Positions 37,489-48,850 of a stretch of 64,000 nucleotides of DNA are shown here, piece by piece. The translations under genes and the position numbers were made by a program. The stretch is from assembly GCA_022376925.1 (NCBI GenBank), contig JAIOJX010000002.1, forward strand, positions 63,388,001 to 63,452,000, in the 5' to 3' direction. Below the pieces are notes generated by a model, which was not told the DNA's origin, made no database searches, and worked only from the letters and a program-made list of their open reading frames with translations. How positions within the stretch are numbered: position 1 is the stretch's first letter; each line of letters begins with the position of its first letter. The DNA comes from Tragulus kanchil (Eukaryota; Chordata; Mammalia; Artiodactyla; Tragulidae).

Positions 37489-38707
37489 TTACTATAGTTA
37501 ATGACAGAGTATTAATAATTCAATATGAATATAGATGAATGTTGCTGAGAGAGATCATAAGCATTCTTCACAGACATGTACAGAATATCATCCTATGTGG
37601 TTAAGATCAGATTATGAAACCACCTAGTTCCTTCTCTTGACCCGCATGTGAGACAACATTAAATTACTTTACTCAATGTTTACTAAGCAAACCAAATGAG
37701 CTAACAATAACTAATCTCTCTCTCCCTCCCTCACCTTCCCACCCTGCCTCCGTCGTTTCCTCTCTCTACACAATCACTTTACTTATGGTATATTTATAAC
37801 TGTGAAGATGTAGAGATTAATGACACATATCTTTTTTTAAAAAATATACATTTATTTCTTTGGCTGTGCTGGGTCTTAGTCACAGTATGTGGGATCTAGC
37901 TCCCTGACCAGGGATTGAACTCAGGCCTCCTGCATCGGGAGACTGGAGTCTTAGCCACTGGATCACCAGAAAAGCCCCAATGACACATATCTTGATCTCA
38001 GAATTAATGTAATCTACTGGATATTTCTAGAGAATTTTATCAAGTACATAATCAAAAAGTCTTCCACAAGAGGATCTCAGCTACTTCGAAAAATTTAAAA
38101 GTCCACTCAATACAAAACAAATAAAATCTTTATTGGATTTATTGACTTCTGAGAGTTTCATCTTTAGTCTTACTGAATAAAATTTTTATATTACGTGTTT
38201 TTTGACTCTGTTAAAGAAATACATTTGCAATTTTTATTTTACCTCAGAGGTTGGTTGTATAGAAAAATTTTTCAATATAATTTTTGAATATTCAGTGGGA
38301 TTCAGTTTTATTCATTTTAATTCTCAAATGAAAGTAAAGATTAAACATATCTACAAAGAGATCAGAAAAGAGTACTATCAATGTATGGTCATTGTGTATA
38401 TTACATCTGTCATTTGTTTCTTAATAACAACAGGTCCAAGTTCTGATCAGTCCAATTTTATTCACAGTAGAGACAAATGTAGAGTTTATATGAGAAAGGC
38501 ATTCCCTCAATTAATCTTGATAAAGGATATTTAACAAGAAATGAAAGGGTTATAAGTTATAGAAACTACTGCTTAATCAAAGCTTCATTATGACTAACTT
38601 TCCAAGGCCTTGGCATACCATCATAACATGAAATAGTTAACTTTGCTTCTCACAGTCTTAAGATAAAGGCAATTATAATTTGTAAACGGCCATCTCAGTT
38701 GGTTTTG
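37489..38707. other. Single-copy DNA with one SINE
   Basis: It begins with leftover L1 3' UTR (to about 37580), then a pyrimidine-rich patch near 37710-37770 and a CHR-type SINE (37848-37978). The open frame at 38202-38534 (+, 110 codons) has no recognisable domain. Confidence 0.5.
37848..37978 (-). mobile_element. Short CHR-type SINE
   Basis: Plus-strand reading: TTATTTCTTTGGCTGTGCTG, GACCAGGGATTGAACTCAGG, GATCACCAGAAAAGCCCC. Reverse orientation of the short tRNA-Glu SINE. Confidence 0.85.
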
Positions 38708-39088
38708 AATATCAACCTTGTAATCATTTTCAACACAAGGTTAATTAGAAAGCTATTTTTCTGGTTCAACTTGAATTTTTATGTAATTATCCAACTCTTA
38801 CACATGAAATCAATGTTAAGGAAGCAATTTGTTTGAAAAGAATTCTGATTTTATGACTGAAAAACGCTTTGTTTAAAAAAATTTTAAAAACTTTGTAAAT
38901 AATGTTACTTTGGGGGAAAATCAGCATTTGGCTCAACTCATGAAGTATATAATTTATCCAAGCGTAAAGATGCTCCTCTAGACTTTTCTAATGTACAAGG
39001 ATGTTTTTATCTAAGACATTATCAAGTTGTTAACCCAAACGGTGTCTATGAGAAACATATATACTGTAAGCCTCGTTTAAGCCCATAA

Positions 39089-39476
39089 TCAAGTCTGAGT
39101 GACAAAGAATTGATGCCTTTAAACTGTGTTGTTGGAGAAGACTCTTGAGAGTCCTGTGGACTGCAAGGAGATCAAACTAGTCAGTCCTAAAAGAAATCAA
39201 CACTGAATATTCATTAAAAGCAGTGATGCTGAAGCTGAAATTCCAATACTTTGGCCACCTGATGTGAAGAGAGGACTCATTGGAAAAGACCCTGATTTGG
39301 GGAAAAAATAGAAAGCAGAAGGAGAAGAGGATGACAGAGGATGAGATGGTTGGATGGCATCCCAGAGTCAATGGACATGGGTTTGAGCAGGCTCTGGGAG
39401 ATGGTAAAGGACGGGAAGCCTGATGTTCTGCAGTCCATGTGGTCTCAAAGAGTTGGACATGACTGAGAGATTGAAC
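39089..39476 (+). mobile_element. BovB LINE 3' end
   Basis: Older BovB tail: GGAGAAGACTCTTGAGAGTC, GCTGAAATTCCAATACTTTG, GGATGGCATCCCAGAGTCAA, AAGAGTTGGACATGACTGAG. The second copy is at 40269-40656. Confidence 0.9.
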
Positions 39477-40268
39477 TAAGCCTCATTTCATGGTGTCTGG
39501 GGTACAGAGACCTCTGAACCTGAAAATCACAGTCTTAGCCCTCAAACAGAGGCACACTGCCCTCTTGTAGTTTGTACCAGCTGAGCACACAGAGTGACCT
39601 TTGCCCATTTCATTGCCATGGGTATTCCACTGTTCTGAAGCCCTGGGACCCATCTGCAGTTGGAACCATGAGGAGAGTTACCAATTCAGAGAGCAGCATG
39701 AGATGTCAGAGTGTCTTACCACGTGCCTATGAGTAATTACCTTTGGCTAAATTTCTCCTGTGTTGTTTTGTTATATTTTATTAATGTTTTTCCAAAGCTG
39801 GAAGTGGCTGAAGTATACTTATAATCTAAGCACTATAAAAATGATTTAGTTATACTCTAACATAAATCTATAGCTAAACTTTCCAGTCAATATCAACCTT
39901 GTAATCATTTTCAACACAAGGTTAATTAGAAAGCTATTTTTCTGGTTCAACTTGAATTTTATGTAATTATCCAACTCTTACACATGAAATCAATGTTAAG
40001 GAAGCAATTTGTTTGAAAAGAATTCTGATTTTATGACTGAAAAACGCTTTGTTTAAAAAAATTTTAAAAACTTTGTAAATAATGTTACTTTGGGGGAAAA
40101 TCAGCATTTGGCTCAACTCATGAAGTATATAATTTATCCAAGCGTAAAGATGCTCCTCTAGACTTTTCTAATGTACAAGGATGTTTTTATCTAAGACATT
40201 ATCAAGTTGTTAACCCAAACGGTGTCTATGAGAAACATATATACTGTAAGCCTCGTTTAAGCCCATAA

Positions 40269-40656
40269 TCAAGTCTGAGTGACAAAGAATTGATGCCTTT
40301 AAACTGTGTTGTTGGAGAAGACTCTTGAGAGTCCTGTGGACTGCAAGGAGATCAAACTAGTCAGTCCTAAAAGAAATCAACACTGAATATTCATTAAAAG
40401 CAGTGATGCTGAAGCTGAAATTCCAATACTTTGGCCACCTGATGTGAAGAGAGGACTCATTGGAAAAGACCCTGATTTGGGGAAAAAATAGAAAGCAGAA
40501 GGAGAAGAGGATGACAGAGGATGAGATGGTTGGATGGCATCCCAGAGTCAATGGACATGGGTTTGAGCAGGCTCTGGGAGATGGTAAAGGAGGGGAAGCC
40601 TGATGTTCTGCAGTCCATGTGGTCTCAAAGAGTTGGACATGACTGAGAGATTGAAC
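40269..40656 (+). mobile_element. BovB LINE 3' end, second copy
   Basis: Copy of 39089-39476 within block O. Confidence 0.9.
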
Positions 40657-41070
40657 TAAGCCTCATTTCATGGTGTCTGGGGTACAGAGACCTCTGAACC
40701 TGAAAATCACAGTCTTAGCCCTCAAACAGAGGCACACTGCCCTCTTGTAGTTTGTACCAGCTGAGCACACAGAGTGACCTTTGCCCATTTCATTGCCATG
40801 GGTATTCCACTGTTCTGAAGCCCTGGGACCCATCTGCAGTTGGAACCATGAGGAGAGTTACCAATTCAGAGAGCAGCATGAGATGTCAGAGTGTCTTACC
40901 ACGTGCCTATGAGTAATTACCTTTGGCTAAATTTCTCCTGTGTTGTTTTGTTATATTTTATTAATGTTTTTCCAAAGCTGGAAGTGGCTGAAGTATACTT
41001 ATAATCTAAGCACTATAAAAATGATTTAGTTATACTCCTAACATAAATCTATAGCTAAACTTTCCAGTCA

Positions 41071-41620
41071 TTCAAACATTTATGTGCAAATAGGAAGGTC
41101 ATTCAGAAACTATTTGTGATGCACTTACCACTTGTAATGCGCTAGACTAATTATAATAAACAGATGAATATTACAATGAATAAAATTTACATTTAATTTA
41201 GTATATACAGATGATTCAGGGTCACTTGAACCTATGTATTTGAAGACATTGTCCTTATAATTTCAAGACATCATTTATAATCCAGATGGCAAGAAAAATT
41301 AAAGATATTACTTAAAATTCTGCTGGGCTTTTAAATGGACCACTTTACTATGGTTCAGTATTAATATTCCATTTCAAAGCTCACAAACCAAGTAATTGTT
41401 TCTAAAATATATTGACATTCAAGAAAAATGCCTCTAAGTCATAAAGTAACTCATAAAATAATTTGCTTAGAAAAATTATTTTTTTTAAATCATTAAGTGT
41501 TTAGAAGAGCTGATCACTGTTCGAGGGGAAGTGAAAAGGCACAGTAAGAGGAGCTTTCTCCTCTGAAAATGTCAGCAAGTTTTTCTTTTATAACAAGCTA
41601 AAGGAATCAAACATAGAAGA
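41071..41620. other. Single-copy AT-rich DNA
   Basis: No gene or clear repeat. The beginning (GCACTTACCACTTGTAATGC) has a faint resemblance to MIR/L2-type ancient repeats. Confidence 0.4.
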
Positions 41621-41689
41621 ATCCAAGAAAAGAAAAGTATAGTGTCCTGAAGGAAAGATCTGATGCTGCATTGATCATGATCACTTGAT

Positions 41690-41831
41690 TCCATTTTATG
41701 AGCCAGATACTGTTTTAATCCTCAGAACATACCTACATTGGCATTGTTCTTCATATTTTATGGGTCAGATAATGGAGACCAATGTGAACTGTAGGTCAAG
41801 AGCACAGAGAGAAATAGTAAGGCTAAAAAAC
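41690..41831 (+). mobile_element. MIR fragment
   Basis: Decayed MIR: GAGCCAGATACTGTTTTAAT, TCCTCAGAACATACCT, TTATGGGTCAGATAATGGAG. The second copy is at 42813-42953. Confidence 0.7.
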
Positions 41832-41839
41832 AAGTTGTA

Positions 41840-42143
41840 GGACTTCCCTGGTGGTCCAGTGGGTAAGGACACCACCTTGCAGTGCAAGGGGTGCCCGTTC
41901 GATCCCTGGCCTGGGAAGATTCCATGTGCCATGGAACGACTGGATCGATGTGTCCAATTACCGAGCCGGAGCTCTGGAGCGCATGCGCCCAGCGACGAGA
42001 GAGGCCACTGCAATGGAAGGCCCACAAGGGCCAAAGAACAAAGATGGATCAAACTAGATAAATGAAAGACCAATAGAAGTGGCCCTCCCGACCCCCTCCC
42101 TCCCCACCCTCCCCAATAAATAAATAAATAAATGTTTAAAAAA
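41840..42143 (+). mobile_element. tRNA-Glu SINE (CCAATAGAAG family), full length
   Basis: The clearest full-length member. A box TGGTCCAGTGG, B box GTTCGATCCC, body GAGCGCATGCGCCCAGCGAC, GGCCAAAGAACAAAGATGG, then GAAAGACCAATAGAAGTGGC, a C-rich run, AATAAATAAATAAA and A tail. AAGTTGTA at 41832 and 42144 is the target-site duplication. The second copy is at 42962-43275. Confidence 0.93.
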
Positions 42144-42961
42144 AAGTTGTATTTTATGCCTGGCCATAATACATTTTCCTAAAATGTGAGGTTGCTATCT
42201 TTGAAGGTTTCCTGAAGCAAAGCTTAGTGTATAGAAAGGTATCCCCTGAATATCACATTCTGAACTTTAATAAGAGGACATGGACTCTAAAGTAGAAATA
42301 CATAACAATTTCTCACTATTATTTGCAAGCTGAACTATTCCTGACCCAAGTAAGTCCTGGTATATTTATTTCTGTTAGAAATACTGTAAATATTAACTAT
42401 ATGTGTCCTATCATAGCAAAGTCTAACATGAAATTCACATGGAATAAAACACATTGAAAAGAATAATTATCTAAGGTAAAATTCTAAGAACTGAAAAACA
42501 TTACTAAAGAGTACTATAGAAACTATCACGTAAGACCACAAGGTTAAATCTAATAGTTTCATAGTCACTGTATTTTTTTCATGTATTGTCACAACGGTAT
42601 GTCTTAGTTCTATCAGTAAAAACCTTAAATGAAGAGGTTAAACAGAAGAGCAGTTTTCTGAAGAAACTTTAATATGTGGTAGAATGATGGGAAATGGAGG
42701 AACATTAGCATCTTCCTCTCCATTTCCCATGATTCCTCTTGTGAAAAAGAGATCCAAGAAAAGAAAAGTATAGTGTCCTGAAGGAAAGATCTGAAATCAT
42801 GATCACTTGATTCCATTTTATGAGCCAGATACTGTTTTAATCCTCAGAACATACCTACATTGGCATTGTTCTTCATATTTTATGGGTCAGATAATGGAGA
42901 CCAATGTGAACTGTAGGTCAAGAGCACAGAGAGAAATAGTAAGGCTAAAAAACAAGTTGTA

Positions 42962-43275
42962 GGACTTCCCTGGTGGTCCAGTGGGTAAGGACACCACCTT
43001 GCAGTGCAAGGGGTGCCCGTTCGATCCCTGGCCTGGGAAGATTCCATGTGCCATGGAACGACTGGATCGATGTGTCCAATTACCGAGCCGGAGCTCTGGA
43101 GCGCATGCGCCCAGCGACGAGAGAGGCCACTGCAATGGAAGGCCCACAAGGGCCAAAGAACAAAGATGGATCAAACTAGATAAATGAAAGACCAATAGAA
43201 GTGGCCCTCCCCGACCCCCCTCCTTCCCCAACCTCCCCAATAAATAAATAAATAAATGTTTAAAAAAAAAAAGTT
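42962..43275 (+). mobile_element. tRNA-Glu SINE, second copy
   Basis: Copy of 41840-42143 in block P; differs only in C-run and A-run lengths. Confidence 0.92.
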
Positions 43276-43874
43276 GTATTTTATGCCTGGCCATAATACA
43301 TTTTCCTAAAATGTGAGGTTGCTATCTTTGAAGGTTTCCTGAAGCAAAGCTTAGTGTATAGAAAGGTATCCCCTGAATATCACATTCTGAACTTTAATAA
43401 GAGGACATGGACTCTAAAGTAGAAATACATAACAATTTCTCACTATTATTTGCAAGCTGAACTATTCCTGACCCAAGTAAGTCCTGGTATATTTATTTCT
43501 GTTAGAAATACTGTAAATATTAACTATATGTGTCCTATCATAGCAAAGTCTAACATGAAATTCACATGGAATAAAACACATTGAAAAGAATAATTATCTA
43601 AGGTAAAATTCTAAGAACTGAAAAACATTACTAAAGAGTACTATAGAAACTATCACGTAAGACCACAAGGTTAAATCTAATAGTTTCATAGTCACTGTAT
43701 TTTTTTCATGTATTGTCACAACGGTATATCTTAGTTCTATCAGTAAAAACCTTAAATGAAGAGGTTAAACAGAAGAGCAGTTTTCTGAAGAAACTTTAAT
43801 ATGTGGCAGCAATGATGGGAAATGGAGAGGAACATTAGCATCTTCCTCTCCATTTCCCATGATTCCTCTTGTGA

Positions 43875-44832
43875 CATTTGAGATTTTCTAGAATGGTGAC
43901 CTATAAATTTATACTGTGGAACAAATTAGCAAGAGAAATGTTCCAAAGCATTAATAACTAAATGTATGGAGAAAACATAACTATCTGAGAAGGTACTTTC
44001 AGGGCAGGAAAGTCTGTCCTTACAGAAAAAGTGAAGAGACAATGAAAAGATGTAATATGATGAAATGATACCATAATCCCTAAAACAAGTTGTAATCAAA
44101 CACAGTTCAGAGTAATTAAGGAAGATGGCCACCAGGTAGGACACAGTAATAAGCAATAATATGTGTTCTAATCTAAACACCGAACAAGGATCTAAGGAAA
44201 ATGCAGTGTATTGCTTCAAAGAATACCAACAGTATAGAAAGACAAATAAAAATCAGTCATCTTTGCTGTGACTCTCACCAGTCTCTCTATCTCTTCTTTC
44301 CATCTTGCACTGATACACAGAGAATCTGACCTAATTTCTGAGAAAAAATGTCCTTCATAATCTCACTGGAGCATATGAAGTACCCTCAGGGAAACAGTTA
44401 ACTAGACTGACCACAGTGTATAAACATCCATTGTCGATACCAGGTCTAGGGACAAGGAGAAAAGAGAAGAACAAATAAAACATCTATAGGCCTTTGATCT
44501 TCTGTTGGACCCCTATTCAAGCCCTAGGCCATCTGACCATGATTCAGTGTAGGAACTAGTGGATAAAAAAGTGAAATCTGTAACTCAGCAGAGCCTTAAT
44601 CTCCTGGTTGGAATTAGTTTTGATAAAGTAGAAGAAGATAATCAGAATATTTTCAGGTCAGATTGTCTTAGGTGTATTTCCCTCAAACTTGGGAAAGCAT
44701 AAACATTTACATACACATACATATAGAACTTACACACATATAATTACTTGCTTGAAATAGGTTGGATAGAGAGAGCTCTCATATACATATTCTTTTTCAA
44801 GGACAGCATAGCAAGGCCTATTTTGCGTCACT
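43875..44832. other. Single-copy AT-rich DNA
   Basis: No gene, transposon or RNA signal recognised. A minus-strand open frame at 43926-44219 has no domain. Confidence 0.45.
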
Positions 44833-46969
44833 GTACTTATTAATAAGCCTAAAATGAAATCCCCACTCTTACGTCCCTTTGTGTCTACAACTCATTAACA
44901 AATAGAAAATGTGCACTTGGTGGCAGAATATGGAATGGTGGTAGTTGTAGCAAATGGCAGGTTCTCCTTTCCGTATGTTTTCAATTTATTCAGCCCTCCT
45001 CAGGCCTTAGGGCTTTATTATGTTTTTGTTTTTGTTCAGTCACTAAGTTGTGTCCAACTCTTTGCAATCCCAGGAACTGCAGCAAGCAGAGTTCCCTATC
45101 CTTCACTGTCTCCCTGGGTTTGCTCAAACTCATTGCCATGGAGTTCGTAATGGCATCCAACCATTTCATCCTTGATTGCCCCTTTTCTTATGTATTTCCC
45201 AAACATGGCAACACTTTAGAGTTCTGTGTAGAGATTTTTGAAAATATGGATACTCTGTCCTCATTCCAGACTGTTAGAATGGTGGGGATGTAGCCTGCAG
45301 CAGAAAGTCATTGTTCTATGTGATTCTGTGGCCACATGTAAATCAAACCTGTAGGACCTTGTCCCTTAATAGGGGCAAGTACTATCATGAGTTTTGGTGT
45401 CTTTGTGATTGTTATAAAAGTGCATGCCACCCTTCACCTGTGCTTCCTTGGCTAAGCTATCTCCTCTAGCTGTATTTTGTCCCTTAGGGCATTTGAAAGA
45501 GTATCAGATGATCTATACCACCCCCAGTCCTTTTCTCATTTCTGCTCATCTTGCCTCCCAGTGGGATCTTATTCAAGCTTCAAATAGCATCGTTTTATTT
45601 CTACAGGAAAAAAATTCCCCGAGGCTATGACCTTATTATAGTGAATCCAGAGAATAATTCTAGCCTTTCTGTACAATAAAATTATGTATTTTATTGAACA
45701 TATATATCACAATATCTAAAATGAGTGTGCTAAGGCTTCAGGCTTCTGAAACAGAAATAAATTGATCCGATATATTTTTTAAAATAAATATATCACATGC
45801 TTCTTCTGGTTCTATATTTCTGTCCAGCTACCATATTTATTGGTATAAAGGCCTACTCTTAGGATATAAACCATGCCAAACTAAGTGAAAATTTAGTACT
45901 TATTAATAAGCCTAAAATGAAATCCCCACTCTTACGTCCCTTTGTGTCTACAACTCATTAACAAATAGAAAATGTGCACTTGGTGGCAGAATATGGAATG
46001 GTGGTAGTTGTAGCAAATGGCAGGTTCTCCTTTCCGTATGTTTTCAATTTATTCAGCCCTCCTCAGGCCTTAGGGCTTTATTATGTTTTTGTTTTTGTTC
46101 AGTCACTAAGTTGTGTCCAACTCTTTGCAATCCCAGGAACTGCAGCAAGCAGAGTTCCCTATCCTTCACTGTCTCCCTGGGTTTGCTCAAACTCATTGCC
46201 ATGGAGTTCGTAATGGCATCCAACCATTTCATCCTTGATTGCCCCTTTTCTTATGTATTTCCCAAACATGGCAACACTTTAGAGTTCTGTGTAGAGATTT
46301 TTGAAAATATGGATACTCTGTCCTCATTCCAGACTGTTAGAATGGTGGGGATGTAGCCTGCAGCAGAAAGTCATTGTTCTATGTGATTCTGTGGCCACAT
46401 GTAAATCAAACCTGTAGGACCTTGTCCCTTAATAGGGGCAAGTACTATCATGAGTTTTGGTGTCTTTGTGATTGTTATAAAAGTGCATGCCACCCTTCAC
46501 CTGTGCTTCCTTGGCTAAGCTATCTCCTCTAGCTGTATTTTGTCCCTTAGGGCATTTGAAAGAGTATCAGATGATCTATACCACCCCCAGTCCTTTTCTC
46601 ATTTCTGCTCATCTTGCCTCCCAGTGGGATCTTATTCAAGCTTCAAATAGCATCGTTTTATTTCTACAGGAAAAAAAAAAATTCCCCGAGGCTATGACCT
46701 TATTATAGTGAATCCAGAGAATAATTCTAGCCTTTCTGTACAATAAAATTATGTATTTTATTGAACATATATATCACAATATCTAAAATGAGTGTGCTAA
46801 GGCTTCAGGCTTCTGAAACAGAAATAAATTGATCCGATATATTTTTTAAAATAAATATATCACATGCTTCTTCTGGTTCTATATTTCTGTCCAGCTACCA
46901 TATTTATTGGTATAAAGGCCTACTCTTAGGATATAAACCATGCCAAACTAAGTGAAAATTTAGTACTTC
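44833..46969. repeat. Duplicated block Q, 44833-45895 and 45896-46969
   Basis: The shortest period, 1063, with the copies abutting. The main difference is an A run near 45607 (7 A) against 46671 (11 A). The last 99 bases start block R and occur three times. Confidence 0.95.
45030..45190 (-). mobile_element. BovB LINE 3' end, short
   Basis: Reverse BovB: TTGTTCAGTCACTAAGTTGT, CTGCAGCAAGCAGAGTTCCC, GCATCCAACCATTTCATCCT. The second copy is at 46093-46253. Confidence 0.85.
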
Positions 46970-47529
46970 ATTTTTTGATGGAGATCACACTCCATCTTCA
47001 CTCCCTTCTGCCACACCTCATTTAAATGAAATTAATTTTGCTACTGTTTTTCCACCACTGTGAAAAAATTATAATAAAGTAAAACAACAAGGGGAGAAAA
47101 CAACCACCCAAAATTTGACATACAAGAATGGCTTCTATGTAATTAGGATTGAAGTCCATTTTAGGAAAGCAGTATCAATCTCAGTCTTTCATCAATGGAA
47201 CAAATTATAACCTTCCCTAAGCTACCAATTCAACAAGTTATTGAAAAATTTTACTCACAGCATTTGCTAATGTGTGAAAACAGAATGTGAGAAATGGTGA
47301 AGAAAAGTAAGCTTGATAAAACTAGGTGGTTGTATCAGAAATAGCTACAATAACTTCAATGCAAAATCTAGGGTTGAGAGAACAGAGGTACTGATGGATG
47401 CTAAGATAGTGTAAGGTATCAGAGGAAAGGAGGTCAGAAATGGAAGTCCTAAAAAGGCATGGGAGTAGAAAGAAATCAGGACAGGAAAGATACTGATGTT
47501 CCTTGAGAGACAAACATATGCTGTATTTT

Positions 47530-47915
47530 TACCTGACACCTCAATTTATCTTTGTTCTTGGACTGTAGTGTGTAACCTCATTCAAGGACGGATAGTTTAT
47601 GGCTTTGTTTAGCATTAGAACCCCAGTGCACAGTGTCTGGGAAGTGTTAGTCAGTCATGTCTGACTCTGTGACCTCCTGAACTGAACCTCTATCCATGGA
47701 ATTCTCCAGGCAAGGATAATAGAGGTTGTTGCCGTTTCACTTTATTTTCATTTCCTTCTCCAAATAATCTGCCCAACCTGATGCAGGAGACCTGAGGAAC
47801 TGAACCCAAGGGACTGAAAAGTTCAACTCCTTGGGACTCCTTCACTGCCGACAGATTCTTTATTGTCTGAGCCACCAGGGAATGGCAGACAGTAAATATT
47901 TGAATGAATAAAATT
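47530..47915 (+). mobile_element. L2 3' end split by Bov-tA
   Basis: L2-like GGACTGTAGTG...CCCCAGTGCACAGTGTCTGG, resuming after the SINE with GGCAGACAGTAAATATTTGA and ATGAATAAA. The Bov-tA occupies 47647-47885. The second copy is around 48669-49054. Confidence 0.6.
47647..47885 (-). mobile_element. Bov-tA SINE inside L2
   Basis: Minus-strand Bov-tA: GTCAGTCATGTCTGACTCTG, GGAATTCTCCAGGCAAGGAT, TTATTGTCTGAGCCACCAGG. Further copies are at 48786-49022 and, clipped, 50068-50237. Confidence 0.85.
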
Positions 47916-48850
47916 AATACATGCAAGCCTACCTGAATTTCTATTCCTACATGTAAACTAAAGAGATGTTTTAAAGCTCTGATCCATTGGGTACAGCAAA
48001 GCCTAACGATTCTGGTTCTATATTTCTGTCCAGCTACCATATTTATTGGTATAAAGGCCTACTCTTAGGATATAAACCATGCCAAACTAAGTGAAAATTT
48101 AGTACTTCATTTTTTGATGGAGATCACACTCCATCTTCACTCCCTTCTGCCACACCTCATTTAAATGAAATTAATTTTGCTACTGTTTTTCCACCACTGT
48201 GAAAAAATTATAATAAAGTAAAACAACAAGGGGAGAAAACAACCACCCAAAATTTGACATACAAGAATGGCTTCTATGTAATTAGGATTGAAGTCCATTT
48301 TAGGAAAGCAGTATCAATCTCAGTCTTTCATCAATGGAACAAATTATAACCTTCCCTAAGCTACCAATTCAACAAGTTATTGAAAAATTTTACTCACAGC
48401 ATTTGCTAATGTGTGAAAACAGAATGTGAGAAATGGTGAAGAAAAGTAAGCTTGATAAAACTAGGTGGTTGTATCAGAAATAGCTACAATAACTTCAATG
48501 CAAAATCTAGGGTTGAGAGAACAGAGGTACTGATGGATGCTAAGATAGTGTAAGGTATCAGAGGAAAGGAGGTCAGAAATGGAAGTCCTAAAAAGGCATG
48601 GGAGTAGAAAGAAATCAGGACAGGAAAGATACTGATGTTCCTTGAGAGACAAACATATGCTGTATTTTTACCTGACACCTCAATTTATCTTTGTTCTTGG
48701 ACTGTAGTGTGTAACCTCATTCAAGGACGGATAGTTTATGGCTTTGTTTAGCATTAGAACCCCAGTGCACAGTGTCTGGGAAGTGTTAGTCAGTCATGTC
48801 TGACTCTGTGACCTCCTGAACTGAACCTCTATCCATGGAATTCTCCAGGC

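Larger units (their letters stand above)
38708..41070. repeat. Duplicated block O, 38708-39888 and 39889-41070
   Basis: Offset 1181 then 1180 (T run near 38775). C 39412 / G 40592 is the substitution I saw. One extra C near 41038 just before the end. Confidence 0.95.
41621..43874. repeat. Duplicated block P, 41621-42743 and 42751-43874
   Basis: Offset 1131, dropping to 1122 after nine bases are missing from the second copy (42793 region). Homopolymer changes in the SINE tail (C runs; A run of 9 against 12). G 42601 / A 43728. More differences appear at 42666-42700, just before the junction. Confidence 0.94.
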
